Below the pieces are notes generated by a model. It worked only from the letters and a program-made list of their open reading frames with translations, made no database searches and was not told the DNA's origin. Below, piece by piece: positions 28,500-38,630 of a stretch of DNA of 64,000 nucleotides. Each line of letters starts with the position of its first letter. Within the stretch, counting starts at the first letter, position 1. Source of the DNA: an uncultured Pedobacter sp. (GTDB taxonomy: Bacteria > Bacteroidota > Bacteroidia > Sphingobacteriales > Sphingobacteriaceae); NCBI RefSeq assembly GCF_946480185.1, contig NZ_CAMLIG010000002.1:272742-336741 (forward strand), read 5' to 3'. The translations under genes were made by a program, and so were the position numbers.

Positions 28500-29810
28500 A
28501 TGAAAGAACAAAACAGTATCCCAGCAAGTAAGGTAGCCCGCTCTGCAAAGTTTGTGGGTACGGGTTTTAAAATTGGCGGGAATTATATTAAGCATTATTC
28601 TAAAAAAATATTCAATCCAGAATTGAGTAGAGATGAGCTAAATGAGGACAATGCTACGGATATTTACAGTTCTTTAAGCGAGTTGAAAGGAAGTGCATTA
28701 AAAGTTGCACAAATGCTCAGCATGGATAAAAATATATTGCCAAAAGCCTATGTCGATAAGTTTTCCATGTCGCAATATAATGCTCCGCCTTTAAGCGGAC
28801 CGTTGATTATGCAAACTTTCAGAAAAAACTTCGGAAAAACACCGGATAAAATTTTCGATAAGTTCGATTTAAAATCAACCAATGCCGCATCAATTGGACA
28901 GGTGCACAAAGCAGAATTAAATGGCGAAAAACTGGCCGTAAAAATTCAATATCCAGGCGTTGGCGATTCCATTTCCTCCGATTTAAAAATGGTAAAGCCT
29001 TTTGCTTTCCGGCTGTTGGGAATGAGCGAGAAGGAGTTAGAAGTTTACATGAAAGAGGTAGAAGAGCGTTTGATAGAAGAAACTGATTATGAGCTGGAAG
29101 TAGAAAATTCTTTAAAAATATCAAAAGCCTGTGTCAATATCCCTAATCTGGTTTTTCCTACTTATTACAAAGAACTATCTGGCCCGCGTGTAATTACCAT
29201 GAGTTGGTTAAACGGTTTGCATTTAAAAGAATTTTTGGCAACAAACCCTTCACAAGAAACTCGAAATACCATTGGACAAGCGCTGTGGGATTTCTATAAT
29301 TTCCAACAGCATGAACTTAGGGCAGTACATGCGGATCCGCATCCCGGAAATTTTTTAATTACCCCAGAAGGCAAGTTGGGAATTATTGATTTTGGCTGCA
29401 TCAAAGAACTTCCTGATAGTTTTTACTATCCGTTTTTCTCTACAACTTCAACCGATTTAATGACAAACCGGGAAGAAACCATCAAAGCTTTTAGAGCTTT
29501 AGAAATGATTTTACCTAAAGATACCGAAGCGCAGATTGAGTTTTATTACCAAGCTTATAAGGAAATGATTACGCTTTTTGCACAGCCTTATATTAAAGGA
29601 AAGTTTGATTTTAGCAAACCCGAGTTTTTTGATGAACTTTACAGTTTTGGAGAAAAAATTGCCAAAATGCCCGAATTTAAGCAAGCCCGCGGGGTTAAGC
29701 ATTTTATTTATGTTAACCGTACTAACTTTGGCCTTTACAATATTTTAAATGAGCTTGGTGCAACGGTAAAAACCGATACGTATAAACCTCATGTAAAAGA
29801 TAGGTTTTAA
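28500..29810 (+). CDS. ABC1/UbiB/AarF family atypical kinase
   Basis: 436 aa. Conserved elements: a KVAQMLSMD segment near 62 (counterpart of the KxGQ motif), Ala-rich loop with SIGQVHKAEL near 135, AVKIQYPG (ATP-binding Lys) and the catalytic and metal motifs ADPHPGNFLI near 280 and IDFG near 297. The UbiB family supports ubiquinone synthesis in Proteobacteria; Bacteroidetes use menaquinone, so the role here is unknown. Its stop codon overlaps the ATG of the broken MepB-family gene (TAATG). Confidence 0.9.
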   Translation: MKEQNSIPASKVARSAKFVGTGFKIGGNYIKHYSKKIFNPELSRDELNEDNATDIYSSLSELKGSALKVAQMLSMDKNILPKAYVDKFSMSQYNAPPLSGPLIMQTFRKNFGKTPDKIFDKFDLKSTNAASIGQVHKAELNGEKLAVKIQYPGVGDSISSDLKMVKPFAFRLLGMSEKELEVYMKEVEERLIEETDYELEVENSLKISKACVNIPNLVFPTYYKELSGPRVITMSWLNGLHLKEFLATNPSQETRNTIGQALWDFYNFQQHELRAVHADPHPGNFLITPEGKLGIIDFGCIKELPDSFYYPFFSTTSTDLMTNREETIKAFRALEMILPKDTEAQIEFYYQAYKEMITLFAQPYIKGKFDFSKPEFFDELYSFGEKIAKMPEFKQARGVKHFIYVNRTNFGLYNILNELGATVKTDTYKPHVKDRF

Positions 29811-30306
29811 TGGTGTTAAATTCCCCAATTGCTTTACAGAATTTTATTGATTTGATTTCTAAGAATCAGCCGTTTCCGATATCAGAATTGATTTAGAAAA
29901 CAAGGAATATAGCGCTTGCAGCTTTAGATTAGACGATAAAAAAGTTCTCTTCCGGAAAGCGAAAATCACACCCAAAAAAGTTGGGCAGTTTATTAGCATT
30001 TGGAAAAGAAACGATTTAGGAATTACACAGCCCTTTGATGAAACTGATCCGATTGATTTTATTATTATAGTTTGCGAATTTGCGAACAGGTCTGGCGCTT
30101 TTGTATTTCCGAAATGGGTGCTTCAAGAAAATAGAATATTTACCACAAACGGCATCGAAGGTAAACGAGGAATAAGAGTTTATCCAACTTGGGATTCAGC
30201 TACTAATACGCAAGCCAAAAAAACACAAAATTGGCAAGTGAACTATTTTGTTGAGTTTGATGGAGATTCGAAACATCAGCTCATCATGAAACTTTTAGAA
30301 GCTTAG
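29810..30306 (+). pseudogene. MepB family protein, frameshifted
   Basis: An ATG at 29810, overlapping the ABC1 stop, opens a 28-codon N-terminus (MVLNSPIALQNFIDLI, ending at a TAG near 29895). The rest of the protein continues in another frame from about 29870: RIDLENKEYSACSFRLDDKK, KITPKKVGQFISIWKRN, SGAFVFPKWVL, GIRVYPTWD and QNWQVNYFVEF, ending at 30306. These match the MepB family. No start codon serves the second frame upstream of 30118, so the gene is broken near 29870-29895 by an indel, or the assembly has an error there. It overlaps the recG end by 4 bp. Confidence 0.8.
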
Positions 30307-32408
30307 GATATTTTATTCAACATAATCCCAGTTTCAGATTGTAAAAGAATCGATTTTAGAACCTGATGTTCAGGTTTTTCTAAATCTGGGTCGCTTTCAA
30401 ATATTTCGATTACGGTTTTCCGGGCTTCCGCAAGTATAGCTTGGTCTGTTGCCAAATCGGCCAATTTCAATTCCATTACGCCACTTTGCTGTTTACCTTC
30501 AATATTTCCTGGTCCACGTAACTGCAAATCAATTTCCGCAATTTCAAATCCGTCGTTGCTTTTAACCATTGTTTCTAAACGCACTCTGCCATCTTTACTC
30601 AGTTTATCGCCCGACATTAATATGCAATAAGACTGTTCTGCACCTCGTCCAACACGCCCTCTTAATTGGTGCAATTGCGAAAGTCCAAACCGTTCCGCAT
30701 TTTCTATAATCATTACCGAAGCATTCGGAACGTTTACTCCAACTTCAATTACAGTAGTTGCCACCATAATCTGCGTTTCTCCTTTTACAAAGCGTTGCAT
30801 TTCAAATTCCTTTTCCGCAGCTTTTAGTTGTCCGTGAACAATGCTAATTCGATACTCGGGCAGTGGAAATTCACGGCTCATGGTATCAACGCCATCCATC
30901 AGATTTTTTAAATCCAGTTTTGCACTTTCTTGGATTAATGGGTAAACAATATAAATCTGGCGTCCTTTAGCAATTTCCTGCTTCATAAACCCGAACATTC
31001 TTAAACGTTGGCTTTCATATAAATGGCGGGTTTCAATAGGTTTTCTACCGGCAGGCAGTTCATCAATCATAGAAACATCCAAATCGCCGTAAAGCGTCAT
31101 CGCAAGCGTTCGAGGGATAGGCGTTGCTGTCATCACCAATATATGTGGTGGAATTACATTTTTTCGCCACAATTTCGCTCTTTGCTCTACACCAAAACGG
31201 TGTTGCTCATCAATTACTGCAAAACCTAAGTTTTTAAACTTTACCGGATCCTCAATTAAAGCATGTGTACCTATTAAAATAGAAAGCTTCCCACTTTCCA
31301 AATCATCTGCAATTATTTTACGTTCTTTTTTTTTGGTTGAACCTCTTAACAATGCAATAGAAACAAATTCGTTTTTTAAAAGCGCCTTTAATGAATGGTA
31401 ATGTTGGGTAGCCAAAATTTCTGTTGGTGCCATTAAACAGGCTTGAAAACCATTATCAACGGCTAAAAGCATCGTCATCAGTGCAACCACGGTTTTTCCA
31501 GAACCCACATCTCCCTGAACCAACCTATTCATTTGAATGCCTTTTTGTGTGTCCAGTCTAATTTCTTTTATTACCCGCTTTTGTGCATTTGTTAAAGAAA
31601 AAGGCAATAGGTTTTCGTAGAAATAGGTGAATTTTTCACCTACATTTTCAAAAATATTTCCCTTAAATTTTTGCGTTCTAATGAGTTTAGATTTCAACAT
31701 CCTAAACTGAATCAGAAATAATTCTTCAAACTTTAACGTATTTTGTGCAGCTCGTAAATCATCCGCATTAGCGGGAAAATGGATATTATAAATGGCGTTT
31801 TCTCTAGATAAGAGCTTATATTTTTGACGGATATAGTGGGGTAAAACTTCTTCTATTTCTTTCAGGCAAGCATCCAAAACATTTGCAACAAGCTTTTGGA
31901 TGCCTTTGGCATCCAAACTATACTGTTTTAATTTTTCTGTAGAAGAATAAACGGGTTGGAGTTTTAAATTACCTTTGTTTGACGCGTTTTTATTATAAAG
32001 TTCAATTTCGGGATGAGCCATTTGTACTTTCCCATTAAAAAAAGTGACCTTCCCAAAAATAATATAAACATGATTTAGTAAAAGGTGTTTTTGAACCCAT
32101 GTTACGCCTTGGAACCAAACCAACTCAATTTCTCCAGTATCATCAATAGCTTGGGCAACCAATCTTTTCGTCCGCTTTTCGCCGATGATATCCATCGATT
32201 TTAACCTTACCAAAATCTGCAGATAAGGTAATTCAGCGTTTACGTCTTTAATTTTATAGAATTGTGTTCTGTCTATGTATCGAAAAGGATAATACGAGAT
32301 TAAATGGCGATAGCTAAAAACAGCAATTTCCTTTTTCAGGATTTCTGCTCTTTGCGGACCTACTCCCTTTAAGTAAGCTATTGGCGTATCTAATAATGAT
32401 TGACTCAA
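30303..32408 (-). CDS. recG: ATP-dependent DNA helicase RecG
   Basis: 701-aa SF2 helicase that remodels stalled forks and Holliday junctions. An N-terminal OB/wedge domain occupies about 1-260. Helicase motifs follow: Walker A GDVGSGKTVVAL near 297, DEQH box near 397, TATPIPRTLA near 425 and QLRGRVGRG near 588. Length fits the family. No frame problems. It converges on the MepB pseudogene. Confidence 0.96.
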   Translation of the reverse strand: MSQSLLDTPIAYLKGVGPQRAEILKKEIAVFSYRHLISYYPFRYIDRTQFYKIKDVNAELPYLQILVRLKSMDIIGEKRTKRLVAQAIDDTGEIELVWFQGVTWVQKHLLLNHVYIIFGKVTFFNGKVQMAHPEIELYNKNASNKGNLKLQPVYSSTEKLKQYSLDAKGIQKLVANVLDACLKEIEEVLPHYIRQKYKLLSRENAIYNIHFPANADDLRAAQNTLKFEELFLIQFRMLKSKLIRTQKFKGNIFENVGEKFTYFYENLLPFSLTNAQKRVIKEIRLDTQKGIQMNRLVQGDVGSGKTVVALMTMLLAVDNGFQACLMAPTEILATQHYHSLKALLKNEFVSIALLRGSTKKKERKIIADDLESGKLSILIGTHALIEDPVKFKNLGFAVIDEQHRFGVEQRAKLWRKNVIPPHILVMTATPIPRTLAMTLYGDLDVSMIDELPAGRKPIETRHLYESQRLRMFGFMKQEIAKGRQIYIVYPLIQESAKLDLKNLMDGVDTMSREFPLPEYRISIVHGQLKAAEKEFEMQRFVKGETQIMVATTVIEVGVNVPNASVMIIENAERFGLSQLHQLRGRVGRGAEQSYCILMSGDKLSKDGRVRLETMVKSNDGFEIAEIDLQLRGPGNIEGKQQSGVMELKLADLATDQAILAEARKTVIEIFESDPDLEKPEHQVLKSILLQSETGIMLNKIS

Positions 32409-32482
32409 ATTATTCGTTTAGTTTAGGTTTAAAGGTTACTAACAAACATCCCGATTTCTCCATCATTAGGTTAAAATCAATA

Positions 32483-32866
32483 TTATACCTCCACTGCAAT
32501 TGCAGATATTTCGACACTTACATTTTTGGGTAATGTTTTAACGGCAACGGTTTCTCTTGCAGGATAATCTTGGGTAAAGTACTGACCGTAAATTTCATTT
32601 ACTTTCGCAAAAGAATTCATATCGCTTAAAAAGATAGATGTTTTTACCACGTTAATAAAATCAAGTCCAGCCGCGTTAAGTACAGCTTTTAAATTTAACA
32701 TTACTTGGTGTGTTTCCGCTTCAATATTTGTGTCGATTAAATTCCCTGTTTTTGCATCTATAGCAATTTGGCCCGAGATGTAAAGTGTATTTCCTGCCAT
32801 TATTGCCTGATTGTAAGGACCGATTGGTTCAGGAGCATTTCCAGTTTTTATAATTCTTTTTACCAT
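32483..32866 (-). CDS. ridA: RidA family protein
   Basis: 127 aa, full length for RidA. The family signature region with the imine-binding Arg (YPARETVAVKTLP) is near residue 103, and GPYNQAI is near 17. RidA hydrolyses reactive enamine/imine intermediates such as 2-aminoacrylate. It follows the DUF6728 gene by 3 bp and is followed by recG, all on the minus strand. Confidence 0.93.
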   Translation of the reverse strand: MVKRIIKTGNAPEPIGPYNQAIMAGNTLYISGQIAIDAKTGNLIDTNIEAETHQVMLNLKAVLNAAGLDFINVVKTSIFLSDMNSFAKVNEIYGQYFTQDYPARETVAVKTLPKNVSVEISAIAVEV

Positions 32867-32869
32867 TAT

Positions 32870-33013
32870 CTATTTTCTTAATATGAGGATGTCAATTAAT
32901 TTCCACAAAACACCCAGAATAAATACAATAATTACAAACTTGTTTATCCAGTGCATTGCTCTGATATTGAAATTTGTTGGTCTTGTTGGATCTTTTTTTC
33001 TAAAGAAATACAT
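32870..33013 (-). CDS. DUF6728 family small membrane protein
   Basis: 47-codon gene read from the sequence: MYFFRKKDPTRPTNFNIRAMHWINK followed by a membrane helix (residues about 26-44) and a basic end. The FRKKDPxRPTNFNxRxMH N-terminus is the hallmark of the DUF6728 family, found in Bacteroidetes. Function unknown. It ends 3 bp before ridA starts, so the two are probably one operon. Confidence 0.75.
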   Translation of the reverse strand: MYFFRKKDPTRPTNFNIRAMHWINKFVIIVFILGVLWKLIDILILRK

Positions 33014-33030
33014 AAAACAAATTTATAAAT

Positions 33031-33060
33031 AAAAAAAGGGAGTCTGCTAACAGACTCCCT
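33031..33060 (-). terminator. rho-independent terminator of the OmpA-like gene
   Basis: Perfect 10-bp stem AGGGAGTCTG/CAGACTCCCT (33037-33046 with 33051-33060) followed on the minus strand by seven T. Confidence 0.85.
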
Positions 33061-33086
33061 CTCTTTAAGATTAAAACTTAATCTAA

Positions 33087-34544
33087 TTATTTTTGTCTGA
33101 ACTCAACACGACGGTTAGCCTGACGACCTTCTTCAGTTGCATTAGAAGCAATCGGACGAGTTTCTCCGTAACCTTTAGTTGAAATTCTTTTAGCATCAAC
33201 ACCAGAGTTAACTAAGTAAGTTTTTACCGCATTAGCTCTATCTAATGATAATTGCATGTTGTAAGCATCAGTTCCTTCTGCAGAAGCGTGACCATCTAAT
33301 TGTAAGCCAATTGTTTTATCAGCTCTTAAAGTAGAAGATATTTTATCTAACATTGGGTAAGAAGAAGTTCTTAATACTGAAGAGTTGTATTCAAATTGGA
33401 TAGCAGAAGTACCAGCCATAGTTGGTGTTCCCATTTCTGGACAACCATTTAATTCAGCAGTACCTTTTTCTGTTGGACATTTGTCTTTCCAATCTGGCAC
33501 ACCGTCACCATCTGTATCTAATTCGCAACCAGCACCATCAACTTTAGCTCCAGCTGGAGTGTTTGGGCACTTGTCTAAATGATCAGCAACACCGTCACCA
33601 TCAGTATCTTTTTTCAAGTCTTGAACAGCTTGTTCAACATTAGTTACACGACCTTTTAAAGCTTCAACTTCTTGACGTAAAGTTGGATCTTTTAATTCGT
33701 CATACATCATAGCTACTGGATTAACCCAGTTGATATCGGGTTTTGATTTAGAACCTAAAGAGAATTCTAAACCGGCTCTCATTACAGAAAATTTATCTTT
33801 AGAAGTTCCGCCTGCGTAAACACCATCAAAGTTATCAGAATCAATGAATTTAGCATCGTAACCTAAGTCTAAAGCTATTCTATCGCTTAATTTAAATTTA
33901 ACACCTAATCCAACTGGAATGTAAGCTTGTCTGATGTAATCATTGTTGTCACCAGCACCACCGTACTTTCCTTTGTTTTCTTTCTTTGTTCCGCTTAAAT
34001 CATAACCAGTATAAAGAACAGGATTGTAGGCAATTAAACCGTAACCAACTTTACCATAGAAATTAACCGCATTGGTTCTGTGTAAGAAGTTAATAGTAGC
34101 AAGGTTAAAATAACCGCTTAAGTTAACATCATATTGAACTTCAGTTTGAACAGATTTGTAGTAAGTACCTGCAGTTCCGAATCCCGGAGCTAATGTACCT
34201 ACACTAGGTGCTTTATCAATAGAATTTACGTGACCTCTGTAGCCGTTTAATTCTAACCCGAAAACATGACCTAACTGTTTTCTTAAACCAAGACCATAAT
34301 AACCGCCAAGTTTGTATTCTCCAAACTTAACATTATCTCCGAAATCGTCTGTTCCGCCTGTAATAACAGTAGGCACAGTTACGCCTCCGTTAACACTAAG
34401 CGTCCAAGTACGATACTGTTTTTTTCCACCAAATACTTTGGCAGAGCTAGTAGTTGGCTGTGAGTCTTGTGCATTTGCAGCGATAGCAAAAGCAGTAGCT
34501 AGAGACAAAGCAACTGTTTTTTTTAATGTAGAATAATTCATCAT
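33087..34544 (-). CDS. OmpA family outer-membrane protein
   Basis: 485 aa with a signal peptide (about 1-25), an N-terminal beta-barrel (about 40-270), two thrombospondin type 3 calcium repeats (DTDGDGVADHLDKCP and DTDGDGVPDWKDKCP near 315-370) and a C-terminal OmpA peptidoglycan-binding domain (LDGHASAEGTDAYN, GYGETRPIASN, RRVEF). It ties the outer membrane to the cell wall and is likely abundant, judged by the strong terminator and clean codon pattern. The start could be Met 1 or Met 2. Confidence 0.92.
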   Translation of the reverse strand: MMNYSTLKKTVALSLATAFAIAANAQDSQPTTSSAKVFGGKKQYRTWTLSVNGGVTVPTVITGGTDDFGDNVKFGEYKLGGYYGLGLRKQLGHVFGLELNGYRGHVNSIDKAPSVGTLAPGFGTAGTYYKSVQTEVQYDVNLSGYFNLATINFLHRTNAVNFYGKVGYGLIAYNPVLYTGYDLSGTKKENKGKYGGAGDNNDYIRQAYIPVGLGVKFKLSDRIALDLGYDAKFIDSDNFDGVYAGGTSKDKFSVMRAGLEFSLGSKSKPDINWVNPVAMMYDELKDPTLRQEVEALKGRVTNVEQAVQDLKKDTDGDGVADHLDKCPNTPAGAKVDGAGCELDTDGDGVPDWKDKCPTEKGTAELNGCPEMGTPTMAGTSAIQFEYNSSVLRTSSYPMLDKISSTLRADKTIGLQLDGHASAEGTDAYNMQLSLDRANAVKTYLVNSGVDAKRISTKGYGETRPIASNATEEGRQANRRVEFRQK

Positions 34545-34699
34545 TTTTTTTTTAAGGTTAACAATTCTTAATTGTAATTTTTTGTAAAATTAATTATAAG
34601 TTTGACTTCAGCAACTATTCAAAATCTGTTCCAAAATCTTTTATGTGACAAATAAAAGTCATAAAAGTTTAATTTTCGGATTTAATTAATTCATTATCA

Positions 34700-35989
34700 A
34701 TGAAACATCAAATCGTAGAACCAATTTTACTCGGTAAAAATAGAGAAAATTTTTATTCAAAACTTAAAAAAGAATCTTTATGTATAATAAATGCTAATGA
34801 TGAGTTTCCAAGAAGCGGAGATCAAAGCTTTACATTTAAGCAAAACCCTGATCTATTTTACCTTACAGGCATTGATCAGGAACAAACGATACTGCTTCTA
34901 TTTCCTGATTGTCCTAATCCGTTATACAGAGAAGTACTATTTTTAAGACAGACCAACGAGCATATAGCTGTTTGGGAAGGACATAAATACACCAAAGAAC
35001 AAGCAACTGAGGTTTCGGGCATTAAAAGTATTTATTGGTTAGAGGAATTTTGGCCAATATTATCATCTATAATTCATTACGCCACCAATATCTACCTTAA
35101 TACCAACGAAAACGACCGATATTCACAGTCTGTTCCTTATCGTGATATCCGTTTTATTGAGGAGATTAAAAGTAAATACCCTTTACACCATTATGAAAGA
35201 GCTGCTCCAATTTTCAGAAAATTAAGAGCAATAAAATCAGAAAGTGAACTAAAATATATACAAAAGGCTTGTGATATAACCAATGATGCCTTTCAGCGCA
35301 TTTTAAAATTCATCAAACCAAATGTTGGTGAATGGGAAATTGAAGCTGAAATTATTCACGAATTTATTAGGCAACAAGCTACAGGCCACGCCTACTCTCC
35401 CATTATTGCCTCCGGAAAAAATGCATGTATCCTTCATTATAACGACAATAATCAAATTTGCAGAGACGGAGAAGTTATATTATTTGACTTTGGAGCAGAA
35501 TATGGCAATTACAATGCGGATTTAAGTAGAAGTGTCCCGGTAAACGGAAAATTCACTAAAAGACAAAAAGAAGTTTACAATGCTGTTTTGCATGTGATGA
35601 AAGAAGCTACAAAAATGTTGGTGCCGGGGACAATATGGAATAACTATCATGACGAAGTTGGCAAAATTATAACAGCCGAACTTATTAAAATTGGTTTGCT
35701 GGATAAACACGATGTTGCAAAACAAGACCCTAAGGTGCCAGCATATAAAAAATATTTTATGCATGGTACATCACACCACTTAGGAATTGATGTCCACGAT
35801 TATGCCAGCAGATACGAGCCTTTTGCTGTAGGAAATGTATTGACTTGCGAGCCGGGCATTTACATTCCGGCGGAAAATTTAGGTATTAGATTAGAGAACG
35901 ACATCTACATTAGTAAAAATGGACCAATAGATTTAATGGAGAAAATCCCAATTGAGGCAGAAGAAATCGAAGACCTGATGAATAGTTAG
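34700..35989 (+). CDS. pepP: aminopeptidase P family protein (Xaa-Pro aminopeptidase)
   Basis: 429 aa with the creatinase/prolidase N-terminal domain (1-170) and a pita-bread metallopeptidase domain. Metal ligands are visible: DFGAEYGNYNADLSRS (two Asp near 262 and 273), HGTSHHLGIDVHD near 355 (His), TCEPGIYI near 388 (Glu) and GIRLENDIYI near 400 (Glu). It removes the N-terminal residue when Pro is second. Monocistronic; divergent from the OmpA-like gene. Confidence 0.93.
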   Translation: MKHQIVEPILLGKNRENFYSKLKKESLCIINANDEFPRSGDQSFTFKQNPDLFYLTGIDQEQTILLLFPDCPNPLYREVLFLRQTNEHIAVWEGHKYTKEQATEVSGIKSIYWLEEFWPILSSIIHYATNIYLNTNENDRYSQSVPYRDIRFIEEIKSKYPLHHYERAAPIFRKLRAIKSESELKYIQKACDITNDAFQRILKFIKPNVGEWEIEAEIIHEFIRQQATGHAYSPIIASGKNACILHYNDNNQICRDGEVILFDFGAEYGNYNADLSRSVPVNGKFTKRQKEVYNAVLHVMKEATKMLVPGTIWNNYHDEVGKIITAELIKIGLLDKHDVAKQDPKVPAYKKYFMHGTSHHLGIDVHDYASRYEPFAVGNVLTCEPGIYIPAENLGIRLENDIYISKNGPIDLMEKIPIEAEEIEDLMNS

Positions 35990-36151
35990 CTATTTAAATA
36001 ATAACGCTTCAACAATAGCTTTGGAGGATTAAATTCGCGGAAGCTTTTTTTATTTTCATCCATTTTAAAGTCGCTATAAAATTCTCCCGTAAATAAAAAA
36101 CCTTTACAAAAAAGCCATGCCTCAAAACATTAATTTTACTATTTTGCAAAC

Positions 36152-37300
36152 ATGCAATTTAAAGACATTGTAGGGCAACAAGCAATAAAAAACCACTTAA
36201 CACAAACCGTTAAGGATGAAAGGATTAGCCATGCACAACTTTTTTTAGGCCCAGAAGGTTCTGGGAGTTTACCTTTAGCATTAGCTTATGCCCAATTTAT
36301 ATGTTGTGAAAATAAATTGGACGATGATTCTTGCGGAGTTTGTTCCTCTTGCAGGAAATACAGCAAATTGGTTCATCCAGATTTACATTTCTCCTATCCA
36401 TTTTTCGCAAAACACAAGGAAGATACTGCTTTAACTTTCATTGAAGAATGGCGAACTGCTTTTTTAGCAAACCCATATTTAGGTTTAGATGAGTGGCGTG
36501 AGCAGTTGAGCGCAGAAAACAAACAGGCCAACATCAATATTGCGGAAGCTCACAGTATTATCAGCAAACTGAGTTTAAAACCTTTTGAATCAGAATATAA
36601 AGTTTTAATCCTGTGGTTGCCCGAATATTTAGAAAAAGAAGGAAATGCACTGTTAAAAGTTATTGAAGAACCTTCGCAAAAAACACTTTTTTTGTTAGTT
36701 GCACAAAATCAGGAACAGATTTTAAACACCATTATTTCCAGAACTCAGCTGGTAAAAATCCCTAAACTTAAAGCAAACGAAATCGAAGATTATCTGGTAA
36801 CCAAAAAAAATATAGATATTCCCATGTCTAAAACTTTGGCTTACCTCAGCAACGGAAGTTTGCAAACAGCACTTCAATTGCTGGTACATCAAGAAAACAA
36901 TTATCATGACTTATTTTTAGGATGGTTAAGGGCCTGTTGGGGAAACAAGGGATTAGAAATTGTTGGATATACCGAAGGTGAGCTCTCCAAAATGGGACGG
37001 GAAAACCAGAAAAACTTTTTGCGCTACGGTGTAAATCTAATGAGAGAATGTACTCTTTTTATTGCCCAAACTCCGGGATTAATTCATATCCCAGAAAAAG
37101 AATTAGACTTTATCAGTAAATTTTCGCAGGTTTTAACTTTGGCACAGGTGCAAGCAATCACCAATGAGCTAGAAAAAGCACAATATCATATCGAAAGAAA
37201 TGCAAACCCGAAAATATTATTTTTAGATGTATCTTTGATTTTAGTAAAAATTTTAAAGTTTAAAACGCTCCGCCCAATAGCGGACTCAATTATATTATAG
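36152..37300 (+). CDS. holB: DNA polymerase III delta' subunit-type clamp-loader ATPase
   Basis: 382 aa. The N-terminal AAA+ part has the zinc-module cysteines (CC, CGVCSSC near 50-70) and sensor segment KVIEEPSQKTLFLLVAQN near 160-185, ending ISRTQ. The P-loop reads GPEGSGSLPLA, with Ser-Leu where GKS/T is expected, as is usual for the non-ATP-binding delta' subunit. It is the first gene of the holB-ricT-gldH unit, a typical Bacteroidetes arrangement. Confidence 0.88.
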   Translation: MQFKDIVGQQAIKNHLTQTVKDERISHAQLFLGPEGSGSLPLALAYAQFICCENKLDDDSCGVCSSCRKYSKLVHPDLHFSYPFFAKHKEDTALTFIEEWRTAFLANPYLGLDEWREQLSAENKQANINIAEAHSIISKLSLKPFESEYKVLILWLPEYLEKEGNALLKVIEEPSQKTLFLLVAQNQEQILNTIISRTQLVKIPKLKANEIEDYLVTKKNIDIPMSKTLAYLSNGSLQTALQLLVHQENNYHDLFLGWLRACWGNKGLEIVGYTEGELSKMGRENQKNFLRYGVNLMRECTLFIAQTPGLIHIPEKELDFISKFSQVLTLAQVQAITNELEKAQYHIERNANPKILFLDVSLILVKILKFKTLRPIADSIIL

Positions 37301-37304
37301 ATTT

Positions 37305-38630
37305 ATGGGATGTGGAAGTTGTTCATCAGGTGGTGGTTGCACCCCTAATGGCTGCAAAAGTAACGGCACCTGTTTAACAGACGGCGGTTGCAGCAAATTA
37401 GATGTTTACGATTGGTTGTCCGATATGGATTTACCTTCAAATTATAAGCCTTTTCCCTACGTAGAAATACGTTTTAAAGGGTCTAGAAAAGATTTTTACA
37501 GAAATGATGAAAACATTTATATAGAAACCGGCGAATTAGTAGCAGTTGAAACCACAACTGGCGGTTATGATATTGGCCATGTTACCCTCACAGGCGAATT
37601 AGTGCGTATGCAGATGAAGCGCAAAAAGGTTACCGAAGACAAAGCGCAACTGAAACTTTACCGAAAAGCTACTCCTCAGGACGTAGAAAAATGGAAAAAC
37701 GCAAAAGAAAAAGAATCCGAAACAATGCATAAAGCCAGAACAATAGCTTTAGAACTGGGTTTAGCGATGAAACTTTCTGACGTAGAATACCAAGGAGACA
37801 AATCCAAAGCTACGTTTTACTATACTGCAGATGGCAGAGTTGATTTTAGAGAATTAATTAAAAAACTAGCCGAATCTTTTCGGGTTCGGATAGAAATGCG
37901 CCAGATTGGTATGCGCCAAGAAGCCAGTAGATTAGGTGGAATTGGCTCATGTGGCAGAGAACTTTGCTGCAGTACTTGGTTAACAGATTTTAAAACAGTT
38001 TCTACCTCTTCTGCCCGTTACCAAAACCTATCTTTAAATACATTAAAACTTGCCGGCCAATGTGGCAAACTTAAATGTTGTTTAAATTATGAGCTTGACA
38101 CTTATATGGATGCGCTTAAAACCATCCCTTCTAATGCTGACCGCTTAAAAACAGAAAAAGGAGAAGCTAGACTTCAAAAAACCGACATCTTTAAACAATT
38201 AATGTGGTTCAGTTATTTTGGAGACGACAACGCTTGGATTCCGGTTGAAGCAAAACGTGTAAAAGAGATTCAGGAGATGAATAAAAAAGGCGAAAAGCCC
38301 GAGGATTTACGCGATATGGCAGCAGTAATGGAAGAACTAAAGGCAACTGAAAAATCTTTTGATTACGAGAACGTTGTAGGACAGGATAGTTTGACGCGTT
38401 TAGACGAGAAAGCCCGCAAAAACAAAAATAATAACAGGAACAAAAACAGAACAAACAGGCCAACCCACAAAACTGAAAAACCTGCATCGGACACTAGCGC
38501 TCCAAAAAATACGGCTCCAAAAACCAGTACAGGCATTCCGTCAGAAAACACCGATAAAGCTGCTAAGCCAAAAAAAAATAATAGAAATAAAAAACGGAGG
38601 AATAACAATAGCAAACCCGATCAAGAATAA
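37305..38630 (+). CDS. ricT: PSP1/RicT family protein
   Basis: 441 aa. A Cys-rich N-terminus (MGCGSCSSGGGC, CKSNGTC) precedes the PSP1 domain (about 70-250) with conserved cysteines (GSCGRELCCSTWL, GQCGKLKCCLNYE). These can carry an Fe-S cluster, as in the Bacillus RicAFT complex that acts on RNA processing. The C-terminal 80 residues are Lys/Asn-rich and disordered. Starts 4 bp after holB; its stop codon overlaps the gldH ATG. Confidence 0.9.
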   Translation: MGCGSCSSGGGCTPNGCKSNGTCLTDGGCSKLDVYDWLSDMDLPSNYKPFPYVEIRFKGSRKDFYRNDENIYIETGELVAVETTTGGYDIGHVTLTGELVRMQMKRKKVTEDKAQLKLYRKATPQDVEKWKNAKEKESETMHKARTIALELGLAMKLSDVEYQGDKSKATFYYTADGRVDFRELIKKLAESFRVRIEMRQIGMRQEASRLGGIGSCGRELCCSTWLTDFKTVSTSSARYQNLSLNTLKLAGQCGKLKCCLNYELDTYMDALKTIPSNADRLKTEKGEARLQKTDIFKQLMWFSYFGDDNAWIPVEAKRVKEIQEMNKKGEKPEDLRDMAAVMEELKATEKSFDYENVVGQDSLTRLDEKARKNKNNNRNKNRTNRPTHKTEKPASDTSAPKNTAPKTSTGIPSENTDKAAKPKKNNRNKKRRNNNSKPDQE

